This document shows positions 41,469 through 49,954 of a DNA stretch of 64,000 nt, in pieces. The translations under genes were made by a program, and so were the position numbers. Source of the DNA: Betaproteobacteria bacterium (GTDB taxonomy: Bacteria > Pseudomonadota > Gammaproteobacteria > Burkholderiales > SG8-39); NCBI GenBank assembly GCA_016234705.1, contig JACRAS010000178.1:1-64000 (forward strand), written 5' to 3'. Position 1 is the first letter of the stretch; each line of letters starts with the position of its first letter. The notes under the pieces are model-generated. The model worked only from the letters and a program-made list of their open reading frames with translations, ran no database searches and had not been told where the DNA came from.

Positions 41469-42533
41469 ATGACGCCCAAAATCCTGACCGAGCCGAACAA
41501 GCTGTGGTGGTTTATCCCCGCCGCGGTGGTTGTTGCGCTGCTTTATTTCCTCAGCCCGATCCTGGCGCCTTTCCTGTTTGCCGCCATCCTCGCCTACATC
41601 AGCAACCCGCTGGTGAGCTGGCTAGCGCGCCACCGGGTGCGGCGCGCCCTGGGCGCGGTACTGGTGATGCTGCTCCTCGGCGGTTTGCTCGTGCTGCTGC
41701 TCCTGATCCTGCTGCCGCTGTTCGTCACCGAGCTGCGCCTGCTGTCGGAGCGGCTGCCGGGTTTCCTGGCGCAGCTCAACGATAACCTCATGCCCTGGAT
41801 CAAGGCCAGGTTCGGGGCGGAACTGCAGTTCGACCTCGCCGGGCTGAAGAAACTCATCGGCGAAAACTTGCAGGGCGCGGACGGCCTGGGTATGAAATTG
41901 ATCGAGTCGCTTCGGATCGGCGGCCTCGCCGTGCTCGGCTTCGTGGTCAATCTGTTGCTGGTGCCGGTGGTGCTGTTCTACCTGCTGCGCGACTGGAACG
42001 CCCTGCTCGCGCGGATCAATGACTTGCTGCCGCGGCGCTGGCATCCGAAGCTGACCGGCATCGCCGCGGAAATCGATGCCGTGCTGGCCGAATTCCTGCG
42101 CGGACAGATCGCGGTGATGGTTCTGATGAGCGTGCTCTACGTCCCGGGCCTGTGGCTGGCGCGGCTGGAGTTCGCCCTGCCCATAGGCATCATCACCGGC
42201 ATGCTGGTGTTCCTGCCCTACGTCGGCATGCTCACCGGCCTGCTGCTCGCGACCCTGGTTGCCCTGATGCAGTTTCCCGGCGTGAGCGGCGTCATCCCGG
42301 TATGGATCGTGTTCGGCATCGGCCAGGCGCTGGAAGGAACGCTGGTGACGCCGCTCCTGGTAGGCAAGCGCATCGGCCTGCATCCGCTGGCGGTGATCTT
42401 CGCCCTGCTAGCCTTCGGCCAGATCTTCGGCTTCTTCGGTATTCTGTTGGCGCTACCTGCGAGCGCGGCTTTGCTGGTAGGCCTGCGCCATCTGGGCGCC
42501 CAGTATCGCGACAGCAGCCTGTACCAGAAATGA
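41469..42533 (+). CDS. AI-2E-family (PerM-like) membrane permease
   Basis: 354 residues from ATG 41469. About seven to eight hydrophobic segments: WWFIPAAVVVALLYFLSPILAPFLFAAILAYI, ALGAVLVMLLLGGLLVLLLLILLPLFV, GGLAVLGFVVNLLLVPVVLFYLLRDW, then IAVMVLMSVLYVPGLWLA, and IGIITGMLVFLPYVGMLTGLLL. The family is named for an AI-2 exporter but members vary in substrate. Its stop overlaps the hda start by 4 bases, the order purM / perM-hda typical of betaproteobacteria. Confidence 0.92.
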   Translation: MTPKILTEPNKLWWFIPAAVVVALLYFLSPILAPFLFAAILAYISNPLVSWLARHRVRRALGAVLVMLLLGGLLVLLLLILLPLFVTELRLLSERLPGFLAQLNDNLMPWIKARFGAELQFDLAGLKKLIGENLQGADGLGMKLIESLRIGGLAVLGFVVNLLLVPVVLFYLLRDWNALLARINDLLPRRWHPKLTGIAAEIDAVLAEFLRGQIAVMVLMSVLYVPGLWLARLEFALPIGIITGMLVFLPYVGMLTGLLLATLVALMQFPGVSGVIPVWIVFGIGQALEGTLVTPLLVGKRIGLHPLAVIFALLAFGQIFGFFGILLALPASAALLVGLRHLGAQYRDSSLYQK

Positions 42534-43228
42534 TGCAGCAACTGCTCCTGCAACTAGCGCCGCCACCGGCACCGACTCTGGACAACTACGTGCCCGGGCG
42601 CAATGGCGCCGCCCTGCAGGCGCTGCGGGACATCGCGCGCGGCGCGCTCGCGGAGCGTTTCGTCTACCTGTGGGGCGAGCCGGGGAGCGGCCGCACCCAC
42701 CTGTTGCGCGGCCTGACGCAAGCCGCAGGCGCGCGCAAGGCGCTGTATCTTCGCGGCGCGCCGGGCACCCGTATGGAGAACAACAGCCCGGCAGACGACG
42801 GCGTGATCGCCATGGACGATGTGCAGGATCTGTCGGCAGGCGATCAGATTACCCTGTTCGACCTGTACAACCACGTGCGCGCAACCGGCGGTGCGCTCGC
42901 CGCCAGCGGCGACGCCGCGCCGGCGCAGCTCGACCTGCGTGCGGATTTGCGCAGCCGCCTCGCTTGGGGCCTCGCGTTCCAACTGCATCCCTTGTCGGAC
43001 GCGGAAAAGGCGGCGGCGCTGCGCGAACACGCGCGCGCGCGCGCGCTCGACCTCCCCGAGGATATCATCGCCCACCTGCTGAAACATGCGCGCCGCGACA
43101 TGGCGAGCCTGATCGGCATCCTCGATGCGCTCGATCGCTACTCGCTCCAGCAAAAACGCCCGGTCACCCTGCCATTGCTCAGAGATGCCCTGGAATCGAT
43201 GAAAGACAAACCAGTTGCTGCGCCTTGA
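42530..43228 (+). CDS. hda: DnaA-related regulatory inactivator Hda
   Basis: 232 residues from the double ATG at 42530, overlapping the previous stop. Pattern: LQLAPPPAPTLDNYVPGRN, Walker A-like LWGEPGSGRTHLL, Walker B-like GVIAMDDVQDL, and DLRSRLAWGLAFQLHPLSDAEKA, AHLLKHARRDMASLIGILDALD. Hda with the sliding clamp stimulates DnaA-ATP hydrolysis to prevent re-initiation. A QLLLQL clamp-binding motif is at the N-terminus. Confidence 0.95.
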   Translation: MMQQLLLQLAPPPAPTLDNYVPGRNGAALQALRDIARGALAERFVYLWGEPGSGRTHLLRGLTQAAGARKALYLRGAPGTRMENNSPADDGVIAMDDVQDLSAGDQITLFDLYNHVRATGGALAASGDAAPAQLDLRADLRSRLAWGLAFQLHPLSDAEKAAALREHARARALDLPEDIIAHLLKHARRDMASLIGILDALDRYSLQQKRPVTLPLLRDALESMKDKPVAAP

Positions 43229-43271
43229 GTATTGTCGCATGCCACCAGCGGACCTGCGCGCTGCGCGCGCC

Positions 43272-43435
43272 AACCGTGTTTTTCGTGCGGATGAAAAGCA
43301 CATCCGCACAAAAAACACGGTTATGGTTAACACCATACGCATCGCGCGGGGTTATACAAGATCACCGATTGTGCACGGATGTGCTTTTCATCCGTGCACA
43401 ATCGGCGATCCGCGCGGACGGTTTCTCGTCCGCGC
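43272..43435. repeat. Extragenic palindrome array B
   Basis: Related to array A (1667-1871), inverted: a 22-bp stem with one mismatch (43272-43293 / 43301-43322, loop AAAAGCA), a perfect 17-bp stem (43365-43381 / 43389-43405, loop TGCTTTT) and a 9-bp stem (43412-43420 / 43427-43435). Shared elements include GTGCGGATG...CATCCGCAC, GATCTTGTA/TACAAGATC with GGGGT nearby, and the GCGCGC flank. It fills the gap between hda and the HAD phosphatase. Confidence 0.75.
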
Positions 43436-43459
43436 AATATAGAAAATAGAGGAACTGAA

Positions 43460-44122
43460 TTGGAACTGGTTCTATTCGACCTCGACCACACCCTCCTCGA
43501 CGGCGACAGCGACTACGAATGGGCGCAATTTCTGATCGAACAGGGCGTGCTCGAGCGCGCGCGCTACGAGCAACGCAACCAGGATTTTTTCGAACAGTAC
43601 AAGGCCGGCCGGCTCGACATCTACGCCTTTCTCGACTTCCAGCTCGCGCCGCTGGCGCAATACCCGCGCGCCCAGCTAGACGCCTGGCATGCGCAGTTCA
43701 TGGCGCTGAAAATTCTGCCCATCATCACCGGCGCCGCACGCCGGCTGGTGGCCCGGAACCTGGAGGAGGGGCATCTGTGCGCCATTGTCACCGCCACCAA
43801 CTCCTTCGTCACCGCGCCGATCGCGCGCGAGTTTGGCGTGGCACACCTCGTTGCCACCGAGCCCGAGCAAAGCGGGGGCAGATTTACCGGCAAGGTAAGC
43901 GGCACGCCCTGCTTTCGCGAAGGCAAGGTTACCCGGGTCGAGCAGTGGCTTGCCGCGCAGGGCAGGCGCTGGGACGATTTTTCCGAGAGCCGGTTTTATA
44001 GCGATTCCCACAACGATCTGCCGCTGCTGGAGCTGGTGTCGCGCCCGATCGCCGTCCGGCCAGATCCCTCGCTCGAACGCACGGCGCGCTCGCGCGGCTG
44101 GGAGGTCATTGCGCTCGACTAG
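43460..44122 (+). CDS. HAD-IB family phosphatase (SerB-like)
   Basis: 220 residues from TTG 43460, placed just before VLFDLDHTLLDGDSD so that the catalytic DxDxT is near the N-terminus; AGAGGAA lies upstream. Motif II ATNSFVTAP, motif III K in FREGKVTRVEQWL, motif IV YSDSHNDLPLLELV. The insertion cap domain (WAQFLIEQGV...FLDFQLAPLA) is the HAD-IB type. Phosphoserine phosphatase-like; exact substrate unknown. Member of the conserved betaproteobacterial hda-HAD-pcnB set. Confidence 0.9.
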   Translation: MELVLFDLDHTLLDGDSDYEWAQFLIEQGVLERARYEQRNQDFFEQYKAGRLDIYAFLDFQLAPLAQYPRAQLDAWHAQFMALKILPIITGAARRLVARNLEEGHLCAIVTATNSFVTAPIAREFGVAHLVATEPEQSGGRFTGKVSGTPCFREGKVTRVEQWLAAQGRRWDDFSESRFYSDSHNDLPLLELVSRPIAVRPDPSLERTARSRGWEVIALD

Positions 44123-44305
44123 GTTCGCGCCGGGCGCCCCGCATCGGGCGCCGGAGGCGGCGCGCCTCTGCGGCCGCCCGGATTTGAGGTATCATGCGGC
44201 CCGCAGCTACCTTACGTCGCTCAGCCAGGTGGATGCGAAGGCCCTTTATCCATGCACGCCCGGACCCGCCGGCGGGTCCGGCAATAAGCTGTTCATTCCC
44301 GCACC

Positions 44306-45646
44306 TTGATCAAGAAATTCATCCGCCGCATGTTCAATATGGGCGCCGAGCCGGCGCCCAGGATATACGGGCGCGACAAGCACGGCATCGCCCGCGGTTC
44401 CATCAGCCACGGCGCGCTCAAGGTGTGCGAGATTCTGCGGACGCACAAGCACTCCGCCTACATCGTCGGCGGCGCGGTGCGCGACTTGCTGCTCGGGGTG
44501 GTTCCAAAGGACTTCGACGTCGCCACCGATGCGCATCCGGAGGAGATACACCGCCTGTTCCGGCGTTCCCACCTGATCGGCCGGCGCTTCAAGCTGGTGC
44601 ACGTGCTGTTCGGCCCGGAGACGGTCGAGGTGTCCACCTTCCGCGCCGGCGAGGGCGGGGAAGCCGACGAGCACGGGCGGCTGCTGCGCGACAACGTCTA
44701 CGGCACGCGCGCGCAGGATGCGGCGCGGCGCGATTTCACCGCCAATGCCCTGTATTACGACCCGCACGACGAGACCGTCCTCGACTACCACGGCGGCTTC
44801 GCCGACGTGCGCAGAAAGACCATGCGCATCATCGGCGACCCGCGCCTGCGCTTTCGCGAGGATCCGGTGCGCATGCTGCGGGTAGTGCGTTTCGCCGCCA
44901 AGCTCGGCTTTGGCATCGACCCGAAAACGCGCGCGCCCATCCGCGAGTTGGCGGACCTGATCGAGAACGTGCCCGCGGCGCGGTTGTTCGAGGAAATGCT
45001 GAAGTTGTTGCTCTCGGGGCATTCCGCGGCCTGCCTCGCGCAGTTGCGCAAGGAAGGCCTGCACCACGGGCTGTTGCCGCTGCTGGACGTAATCGTGGAA
45101 CAGCCTCTGGGCGAGCGCTTCCTGCGCCTCGCGCTGGAACAGACCGACACGCGCATTCAGACCGGTAAATCGGTCTCGCCCGCGTTCCTGGTCGCCGCCC
45201 TCCTGTGGCACGAAGTGTTGGCAGCGTGGAAAATTAACGAGAACGAAGACATGCGCAGCATCCCTGCGCTGTACCTCGCCATGGACCAGGTGCTGGACGC
45301 CCAGACCGACAAGCTGTCGATTCCGCGGCGCTTGACCACGACCATGAAGGAAATCTGGGCGTTGCAACCGCGCCTGGAACAGCGCTCGGGCAAGCGCGCT
45401 TTCGTGTTGCTCACCCACCCGCGCTTTCGCGCCGGCTACGATTTCATGCTGCTGCGCGCCGAGAGCGGCGAGGCGCCGATGGAACTGGCCAACTGGTGGA
45501 CCCGCTTTCAGGACGCGGAACAGGAAGAGCGTAACGCGATGCTGATCGCGGATGCCGCGCCCAAGAAGCGCCCGCGCCGCCGGCGCAAGAGCAAGACTGC
45601 GGACACGCCGGAGCGAACGCCGGCTCGGGATGAACCGGGGAATTAG
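44306..45646 (+). CDS. pcnB: Poly(A) polymerase I
   Basis: 446 residues from TTG 44306. Nucleotidyltransferase motif IVGGAVRDLLLGVVPKDFDVATDA (GGxxRD, DxD), FKLVHVLFG, RRDFTANALYY and the RNA-binding FREDPVRMLRVVRFAAKLGF. The C-terminus is Lys/Arg-rich (KKRPRRRRKSK), as in PcnB. It adds 3' poly(A) tails to promote RNA decay. No better start than TTG is seen in frame; the codon is common for this gene. Confidence 0.95.
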   Translation: MIKKFIRRMFNMGAEPAPRIYGRDKHGIARGSISHGALKVCEILRTHKHSAYIVGGAVRDLLLGVVPKDFDVATDAHPEEIHRLFRRSHLIGRRFKLVHVLFGPETVEVSTFRAGEGGEADEHGRLLRDNVYGTRAQDAARRDFTANALYYDPHDETVLDYHGGFADVRRKTMRIIGDPRLRFREDPVRMLRVVRFAAKLGFGIDPKTRAPIRELADLIENVPAARLFEEMLKLLLSGHSAACLAQLRKEGLHHGLLPLLDVIVEQPLGERFLRLALEQTDTRIQTGKSVSPAFLVAALLWHEVLAAWKINENEDMRSIPALYLAMDQVLDAQTDKLSIPRRLTTTMKEIWALQPRLEQRSGKRAFVLLTHPRFRAGYDFMLLRAESGEAPMELANWWTRFQDAEQEERNAMLIADAAPKKRPRRRRKSKTADTPERTPARDEPGN

Positions 45647-45660
45647 CCAAGCGCAGAGGT

Positions 45661-45718
45661 CGCAGAGGAAAAGCAAAGCATCTCAAGAAAAACCTCCGTG
45701 TCCTGCGCGTCCTCTGCG
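45661..45718. repeat. CGCAGAGG/CCTCTGCG extragenic palindrome, copy 1
   Basis: CGCAGAGG (45661-45668) and CCTCTGCG (45711-45718) bracket an A-rich centre between pcnB and folK. The same ends, plus GGAAAAGC and GCGCGTCC next to them, recur at 50740-50793; a half copy (GCTGCGTCCGCTGCGG) lies after folK near 46240. Confidence 0.7.
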
Positions 45719-45735
45719 CTAGTCAATTGATATCG

Positions 45736-46221
45736 ATGCACATCGCATTCATCGCCCTAGGCAGCAATCTCGGCAACCCCGAGAGCAAGGTTCGCCTGGG
45801 ACTCGCGGCGCTGGCCGGATTGCCACAAGTGCAGCTTGTTGCCGCCTCTTCGCTCTACTGCAGCGCTGCCCTCGGCCACGCGGACCAGCCCGATTTCGTC
45901 AACGCCGTGGCGCGGTTGTCGACCGGCCTCGCGCCGCGGGCTCTGCTCGCGGCCCTGCTCGCCATCGAACGGCGCTTCGGCCGCGAGCGTTCTTTCCGCA
46001 ACGCGCCGCGCACCCTCGATCTCGACCTGCTGCTCTACGACGCGCAAAGCATAGCCGAGCCCGGGCTCGCCGTGCCGCATCCGCGCATGCACGAGCGCGC
46101 CTTCGTGCTGGCGCCGCTGCTGGAAATCGCCCCCGCCTGCGTCATCCCTGGCAGAGGGCCCGCCGCGGACTGGCTGGCCCTCTGCGCCAATCAACCCATC
46201 GTCCGGCTTGTCGCGCGATGA
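45736..46221 (+). CDS. folK: 2-amino-4-hydroxy-6-hydroxymethyldihydropteridine pyrophosphokinase
   Basis: 161 residues from ATG 45736. HPPK motifs: FIALGSNLGNPE, SSLYCSAALGHADQPDFVNAV, IERRFGRER, NAPRTLDLDLLLYD (catalytic Asp pair) and VPHPRMHERAFVLAPL. Folate biosynthesis; transfers pyrophosphate from ATP. Confidence 0.96.
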   Translation: MHIAFIALGSNLGNPESKVRLGLAALAGLPQVQLVAASSLYCSAALGHADQPDFVNAVARLSTGLAPRALLAALLAIERRFGRERSFRNAPRTLDLDLLLYDAQSIAEPGLAVPHPRMHERAFVLAPLLEIAPACVIPGRGPAADWLALCANQPIVRLVAR

Positions 46222-46269
46222 CACAGAATCTTTGCGCCCGCTGCGTCCGCTGCGGTTAAACTGAAGCTT

Positions 46270-46923
46270 ATGAATCGCGCTCCAACCTTGGATAAGTACC
46301 GCTACATCGTCGTCGAAGGGCCCATAGGCGTGGGCAAGACCAGCCTGGCCAGGCGCCTCGCCGAGCACCTGAAAGCCGAGCTGCTGCTCGAGCATCCGCA
46401 GGAAAATCCGTTCCTCGCGCGCTTCTACCAGGACATGGAGCGCCACGCGCTGCCGACGCAGTTGTTTTTCCTGTTCCAGCGCTTCAACCAGCTGCGCAAC
46501 CTGGCCCAGATCGACATGTTCAGCCGGGTGACCGTGGCCGACTTCCTGCTCGACAAGGACCCGCTGTTCGCGCGCCTCACGCTCAGCAACGACGAGCTGC
46601 ACCTGTACCGGCAAATCTACGCCACGCTCTCGCCGCAGGCGCCGCGGCCCGATCTGGTGATCTACCTGCAGGCGCAGACGGAAACCCTGCTGGAGCGCGT
46701 CAGGCGCCGCGGCGCCGAGTTCGAGCGGCCGATGTCCGAGGCCTATCTCGCCCTGGTCGGGGAAAGTTATAACCGATTTTTCTACCACTACACCGGCGCG
46801 CCGGTGTTGATCGTCAACTCGGAACGGCTCAATTTCGTCGACCGGCCGGCCGATTTCGGATTGCTGTTCGCGCGCGTCGAAGCCATGCGCGGGCAGCGTG
46901 AGTTTTTCAACCTAGGCGAATAA
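46270..46923 (+). CDS. Deoxynucleoside kinase family protein
   Basis: 217 residues. P-loop EGPIGVGKTSLA, then LLLEHPQENPFLARFYQDMERHALPTQ, the DRVTVADF-like FSRVTVADFLLDKD segment and a LID RVRRRGAEFE. This dNK-like protein is a regular neighbour of folK and panC in betaproteobacteria; it phosphorylates deoxynucleosides (dA/dG type likely). It ends 2 bases before panC. Confidence 0.9.
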   Translation: MNRAPTLDKYRYIVVEGPIGVGKTSLARRLAEHLKAELLLEHPQENPFLARFYQDMERHALPTQLFFLFQRFNQLRNLAQIDMFSRVTVADFLLDKDPLFARLTLSNDELHLYRQIYATLSPQAPRPDLVIYLQAQTETLLERVRRRGAEFERPMSEAYLALVGESYNRFFYHYTGAPVLIVNSERLNFVDRPADFGLLFARVEAMRGQREFFNLGE

Positions 46924-46925
46924 AC

Positions 46926-47756
46926 ATGGACATCGTCACTTCCGTCACAGCGCTACGCGAGCGGCTCCAGCGCGAGCCCAACAATGTGTTCGTGCCTACC
47001 ATGGGCAACCTGCACGACGGGCATATCGACCTGATACGCATCGGCAAACCCAAGGCCGCGTGCACGGTGGTGAGCATTTTCGTCAACCGCCTGCAGTTCG
47101 GGCCGAAGGAGGATTTCGAGCGCTATCCGCGCACCTTCCAGTCCGACTGCGACAAGCTGAGGGGCGCGGGCGTGAACGTCGTGTTCGCGCCCGACGAAAA
47201 GGAAATCTACCCCGAGCCGCAGACCTTCGTGGTCGAACCCTCCGATCTGCAGCACATCCTCGACGGCGCCTTCCGCCCGGGGCACTTTCGCGGCGTCGCC
47301 ACGGTGGTGCTGAAGCTGTTCAACATGGTCATGCCGCACGCGGCGATCTTCGGCAAGAAGGACTACCAGCAGTACCTGGTGCTGCGCGACATGGTGCGCC
47401 AGCTCGCGCTGCCGGTGGAAATCATCCCGGCGGAGACGGTGCGCGCCGCCGACGGCCTGGCGCTGTCCTCGCGCAACGGCTACCTGACGCCGGCCGAGCG
47501 CGCCGAAGCGCCGCGCCTGCACGCGCTGCTCGGAAGCGCACGCGAAAAAATCACCCAAGGCGAGCGCAATTTCCAGCGCATCGAGCTCGAAGCCATGGCG
47601 CTGCTGTCGCAACACGGCTGGGCGCCGCAATACATCGCGGTGCGCCGCCGCGCGGATCTGCAGGCGCCGACCGCTACCGACCGCGAGCTGGTGGTGCTCG
47701 CCGCCGCCTATCTCGGCAAGACGCGGTTGATCGACAATATTGAAGTGACCCTGTAG
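46926..47756 (+). CDS. panC: Pantothenate synthetase
   Basis: 276 residues. Motifs: VPTMGNLHDGHIDLIR (HIGH-like), VSIFVNRLQFGPKEDFERYPRT, GHFRGVATVVLKLFNMVMPHAAIFGKKDYQQ, SSRNGYLTPAER. Condenses pantoate and beta-alanine with ATP. The Asn in VNRLQF and the spacing are normal; the usual Gly in MGxLHxGH is present. panB is not in the window. Confidence 0.96.
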   Translation: MDIVTSVTALRERLQREPNNVFVPTMGNLHDGHIDLIRIGKPKAACTVVSIFVNRLQFGPKEDFERYPRTFQSDCDKLRGAGVNVVFAPDEKEIYPEPQTFVVEPSDLQHILDGAFRPGHFRGVATVVLKLFNMVMPHAAIFGKKDYQQYLVLRDMVRQLALPVEIIPAETVRAADGLALSSRNGYLTPAERAEAPRLHALLGSAREKITQGERNFQRIELEAMALLSQHGWAPQYIAVRRRADLQAPTATDRELVVLAAAYLGKTRLIDNIEVTL

Positions 47757-47808
47757 CGCGATCCGGAACGACCTGGTTTCAGCATCCCATTCCTGCGAGG
47801 ATACGGAC

Positions 47809-48177
47809 ATGAAGCATCGAATCACCCGCGCGGCGGCGCTCGCCTGCGCAACCCTGACGTTGAGCGCCTGCAGCAGTGTAAACGTGAACCTGTGGCCTTT
47901 CGGCCGCGATGAGGAGCAGGATCCGTCGCGCACCCCGGCCGGCGCGAGCGCGTATCAGTGCGAAGGCGGAAAGCGCCTGTTCGTGCGCTATCTGGACAAC
48001 GGCGCCGCAGCCTGGGTGATCCTGCCGGATCGCGAATTCCGCCTGAACAAAATCGCTTCGGCCTCCGGCACCCGTTACAGCAACGGCAGCGCCACGCTCG
48101 ACGTCAAGGACGGCGCGGCGACGCTCGCGGAAGGCGCCGCGGTGACCCACGCGGGGTGCAAGGCATCCGGCGGTTGA
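47809..48177 (+). CDS. MliC-like lipoprotein (C-type lysozyme inhibitor type)
   Basis: 122 residues. Lipoprotein signal with LSAC lipobox at about residue 21. The mature part has YQCEGGKRLFVRYLDNGAAAWVILPDREFRLNKIASASGTRYSNGSATLDVKD and a final GC pair (HAGCKASGG): the C-x-x-G...Y-x-N-G pattern of MliC/PliC. It would sit in the outer membrane, facing the periplasm, to inhibit lysozyme. Confidence 0.75.
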   Translation: MKHRITRAAALACATLTLSACSSVNVNLWPFGRDEEQDPSRTPAGASAYQCEGGKRLFVRYLDNGAAAWVILPDREFRLNKIASASGTRYSNGSATLDVKDGAATLAEGAAVTHAGCKASGG

Positions 48178-48361
48178 TCGGCGACGCAATCCTGGTTCGC
48201 CCGGACGTCGATCTTCCTTGATCATAAGTATCGACAGCCGCGAATCGGGTATTTGTCAGGGCATTTAGCGTGCCTGACCTACTTAAGGGATTGGTTAGCG
48301 TGCACAATGCAGGCATTCCGGCGCAGGCATAAAATGAGACCAGCCTTCGGAGGGTACTGCC

Positions 48362-48592
48362 ATGTCGGTCACGCTACAGGAACTTGAGCAGCAAGCGCGC
48401 TCGCTTTCGCCGGACGAGCGCGCCCGACTCGCTGACGTACTTCTTGAGTCTCTTCGTGATGCACCGCTTGCGGAAATAGAGGCTACGTGGGATCGAGAAA
48501 TCGAGAAACGCGTGGCCGCGTATGACCGCGGGGAACTGGAGACGTTTTCGGCGGAGAGCGTATTTGCCGAGGCTAGACGCCTTGCCCGGTGA
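48362..48592 (+). CDS. Addiction-module antitoxin (ParE partner)
   Basis: 76 residues: LQELEQQARSLSPDERARLADVLLESL, then EIEATWDREIEKRVAAYDRGE, the standard addiction-module component that precedes ParE-like toxins (LSPxERxxLAxxLLxSL). The C-terminal EARRLAR is typical. Its stop overlaps the start of the ParE remnant. Since that toxin is broken, the antitoxin is now an orphan. Confidence 0.88.
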   Translation: MSVTLQELEQQARSLSPDERARLADVLLESLRDAPLAEIEATWDREIEKRVAAYDRGELETFSAESVFAEARRLAR

Positions 48593-48813
48593 TGCACGCG
48601 CGGTTTATCGCGGCGGCACGCCTGGAATTTCTTGCCGAGGTTGTGTACTGCAGTGAGGCCCAACCCGGATTGGGTGAACGCTTCGCCGCAGCAGTGGAAG
48701 AGGCGACGGCTCGCGCCGTTGGCTTTCCCCTCTCAGGCGCGCCGTCTCGCGCGAAGTTGGGCGGCCGCCTATGCACTAGCGGCACCGGCTGCGCGGCCCG
48801 CAGTGCGCCATGA
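48589..48813 (+). pseudogene. ParE toxin truncated by insertion-sequence debris
   Basis: The first about 55 residues (HARFIAAARLEFLAEVVYC, then GLGERFAAAVEEATARAVGFP, GAPSRAK) are ParE-like. The end of the protein (the VYYxxxxxxIxIxAVAH strands) is missing and the frame passes into an unrelated tail that abuts the IS110-type fragment on the other strand. Confidence 0.75.
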
Positions 48814-49033
48814 TCTTCGCGGCGTGCCCCAACCGGCCCAGTTCCCGCGCCCAGTGGTGCGCGCCCGAGCACGCTTCCACTCCCACTAGGCACGGCCCGA
48901 TGCCGGCCATGATTTCCATGACCTTGCCCCGGTTGATCGTGCGCTTTAGCACCGCCTTGCCGTGTTCGTCGATACCATGCACGCTGAATACATGCTTTGC
49001 CAAGTCGATCCCGACGGTAGCAATCTTCATCAT
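48806..49033 (-). mobile_element. IS110-family transposase N-terminal fragment
   Basis: From ATG 49030/49033 the minus strand reads MKIATVGIDLAKHVFSVHGI, then GKAVLKRTINR, and VGVEACSGAHHWARELGRLGH-AAKIMA, the DEDD RuvC-like start of IS110/IS1111 transposases (D in GIDLAK, E in VEAC). Homology stops at about residue 75, so only about a quarter of the gene remains. Confidence 0.85.
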
Positions 49034-49146
49034 GACTCCTCCTCTCGCGATTGGAAACGAACTGCAACTCCGATCTGGCACATCCGATACCTCCCGAGTA
49101 GGGGCAGTCCATTTCATTCCTTAGCTTCCTTGCCACTGCAGGTTAT

Positions 49147-49167
49147 GGTATGATGTATTGTCATACC
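49147..49167. promoter_or_regulatory. Inverted-repeat operator of the MazEF pair
   Basis: GGTATGA (49147-49153) and TCATACC (49161-49167) are perfectly complementary around TGTATTG, 13 bases before the antitoxin start. A TTGCCA-like box lies upstream near 49130. Likely autoregulatory site. Confidence 0.6.
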
Positions 49168-49180
49168 GCGGAGATGAAAC

Positions 49181-49423
49181 ATGAGTAGCGTAAAGGTAGC
49201 GATTACTCTGGACCAGGAAACGCTAATTCGCGTTGACGGTTTGGTCTCAAAGAGCATTTTCCCCAATCGCAGTCGCGCGATTCAGGCGGCCGTGAGCGAG
49301 AAGCTTGCGCGCATGGAGCGTGGCCGCCTTGCATCGGAGTGCGCCAAGCTCGATCCAAAGTTTGAAAAAGCTCTCGCCGAGGAAGGCTTGGGCCGGGAGT
49401 TTGAGTCGTGGCCCGAATACTGA
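49181..49423 (+). CDS. MazE-like ribbon-helix-helix antitoxin
   Basis: 80 residues: [42 protein letters not shown] is a standard RHH fold (strand, two helices with N-R-S-x-A-I). The tail ([24 protein letters not shown]) is the typical MazF-wrapping extension. It overlaps the MazF gene by 16 bases. Confidence 0.92.
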   Translation: MSSVKVAITLDQETLIRVDGLVSKSIFPNRSRAIQAAVSEKLARMERGRLASECAKLDPKFEKALAEEGLGREFESWPEY

Positions 49424-49746
49424 GAGGCGAAATTCGCTGGGCCGATCTTAACCCCATCCGTGACCGTGAACAGGCTGGCTTGCGTCCCGTACTGATCCTC
49501 AGCCACGACGTGTTCAACGAGCGCTCCGGTACGGTCATAGCGGTTGCGTTGACCAGCCAACATCAGCGCGCCGGATTTCCTCTCACGCACGAACTAAAAT
49601 CTCCGAAGTTAGCTAAACGTTCGTGGGTCAAAATCAGCCAAATTCGAACCCTGTCCGTTGAGCGCATCGGCACGAAGCTCGGTCGCTCTACGCCGGAGGA
49701 ACTTGCGCTTGTCGTCGAGGGTCTCAATGAGATCATCGGAATCTAA
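49408..49746 (+). CDS. mazF: MazF/PemK-type mRNA interferase toxin
   Basis: 112 residues: [47 protein letters not shown] shows the R-G-E-I-W and RPVLIL hallmarks; [21 protein letters not shown] is the second conserved block with the catalytic Thr-Leu region. It cleaves mRNA at short motifs. The 49747-49954 gap after it shows no gene. Confidence 0.94.
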   Translation: MARILRGEIRWADLNPIRDREQAGLRPVLILSHDVFNERSGTVIAVALTSQHQRAGFPLTHELKSPKLAKRSWVKISQIRTLSVERIGTKLGRSTPEELALVVEGLNEIIGI

Positions 49747-49954
49747 CTGTAGTCGCGGTCACGGACTGCCTATATTTAGTTGGCGCGGACGGGCCGGAAG
49801 CGTCGCGCCAAGATTTACATCTGTAGCGGCGCACCGCACGACAAGACGTTGGCTTATTCGGGACTTCCCCGGCGAAGTCAGCGCAGCAAACGTTTGCCAC
49901 CTAACCGGCGGCTTTCAGGCGGACGTTAGCTTGCTCATGCGGAGCAGGTAACTG

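Noticed and set aside
49887-49935. CACCTAACC...GTTAGC resembling an integron attC site
   Set aside because: The two half-sites are only about 30 bases apart and the second does not fit GTTRRRY, and no other attC-like site or integrase was found.
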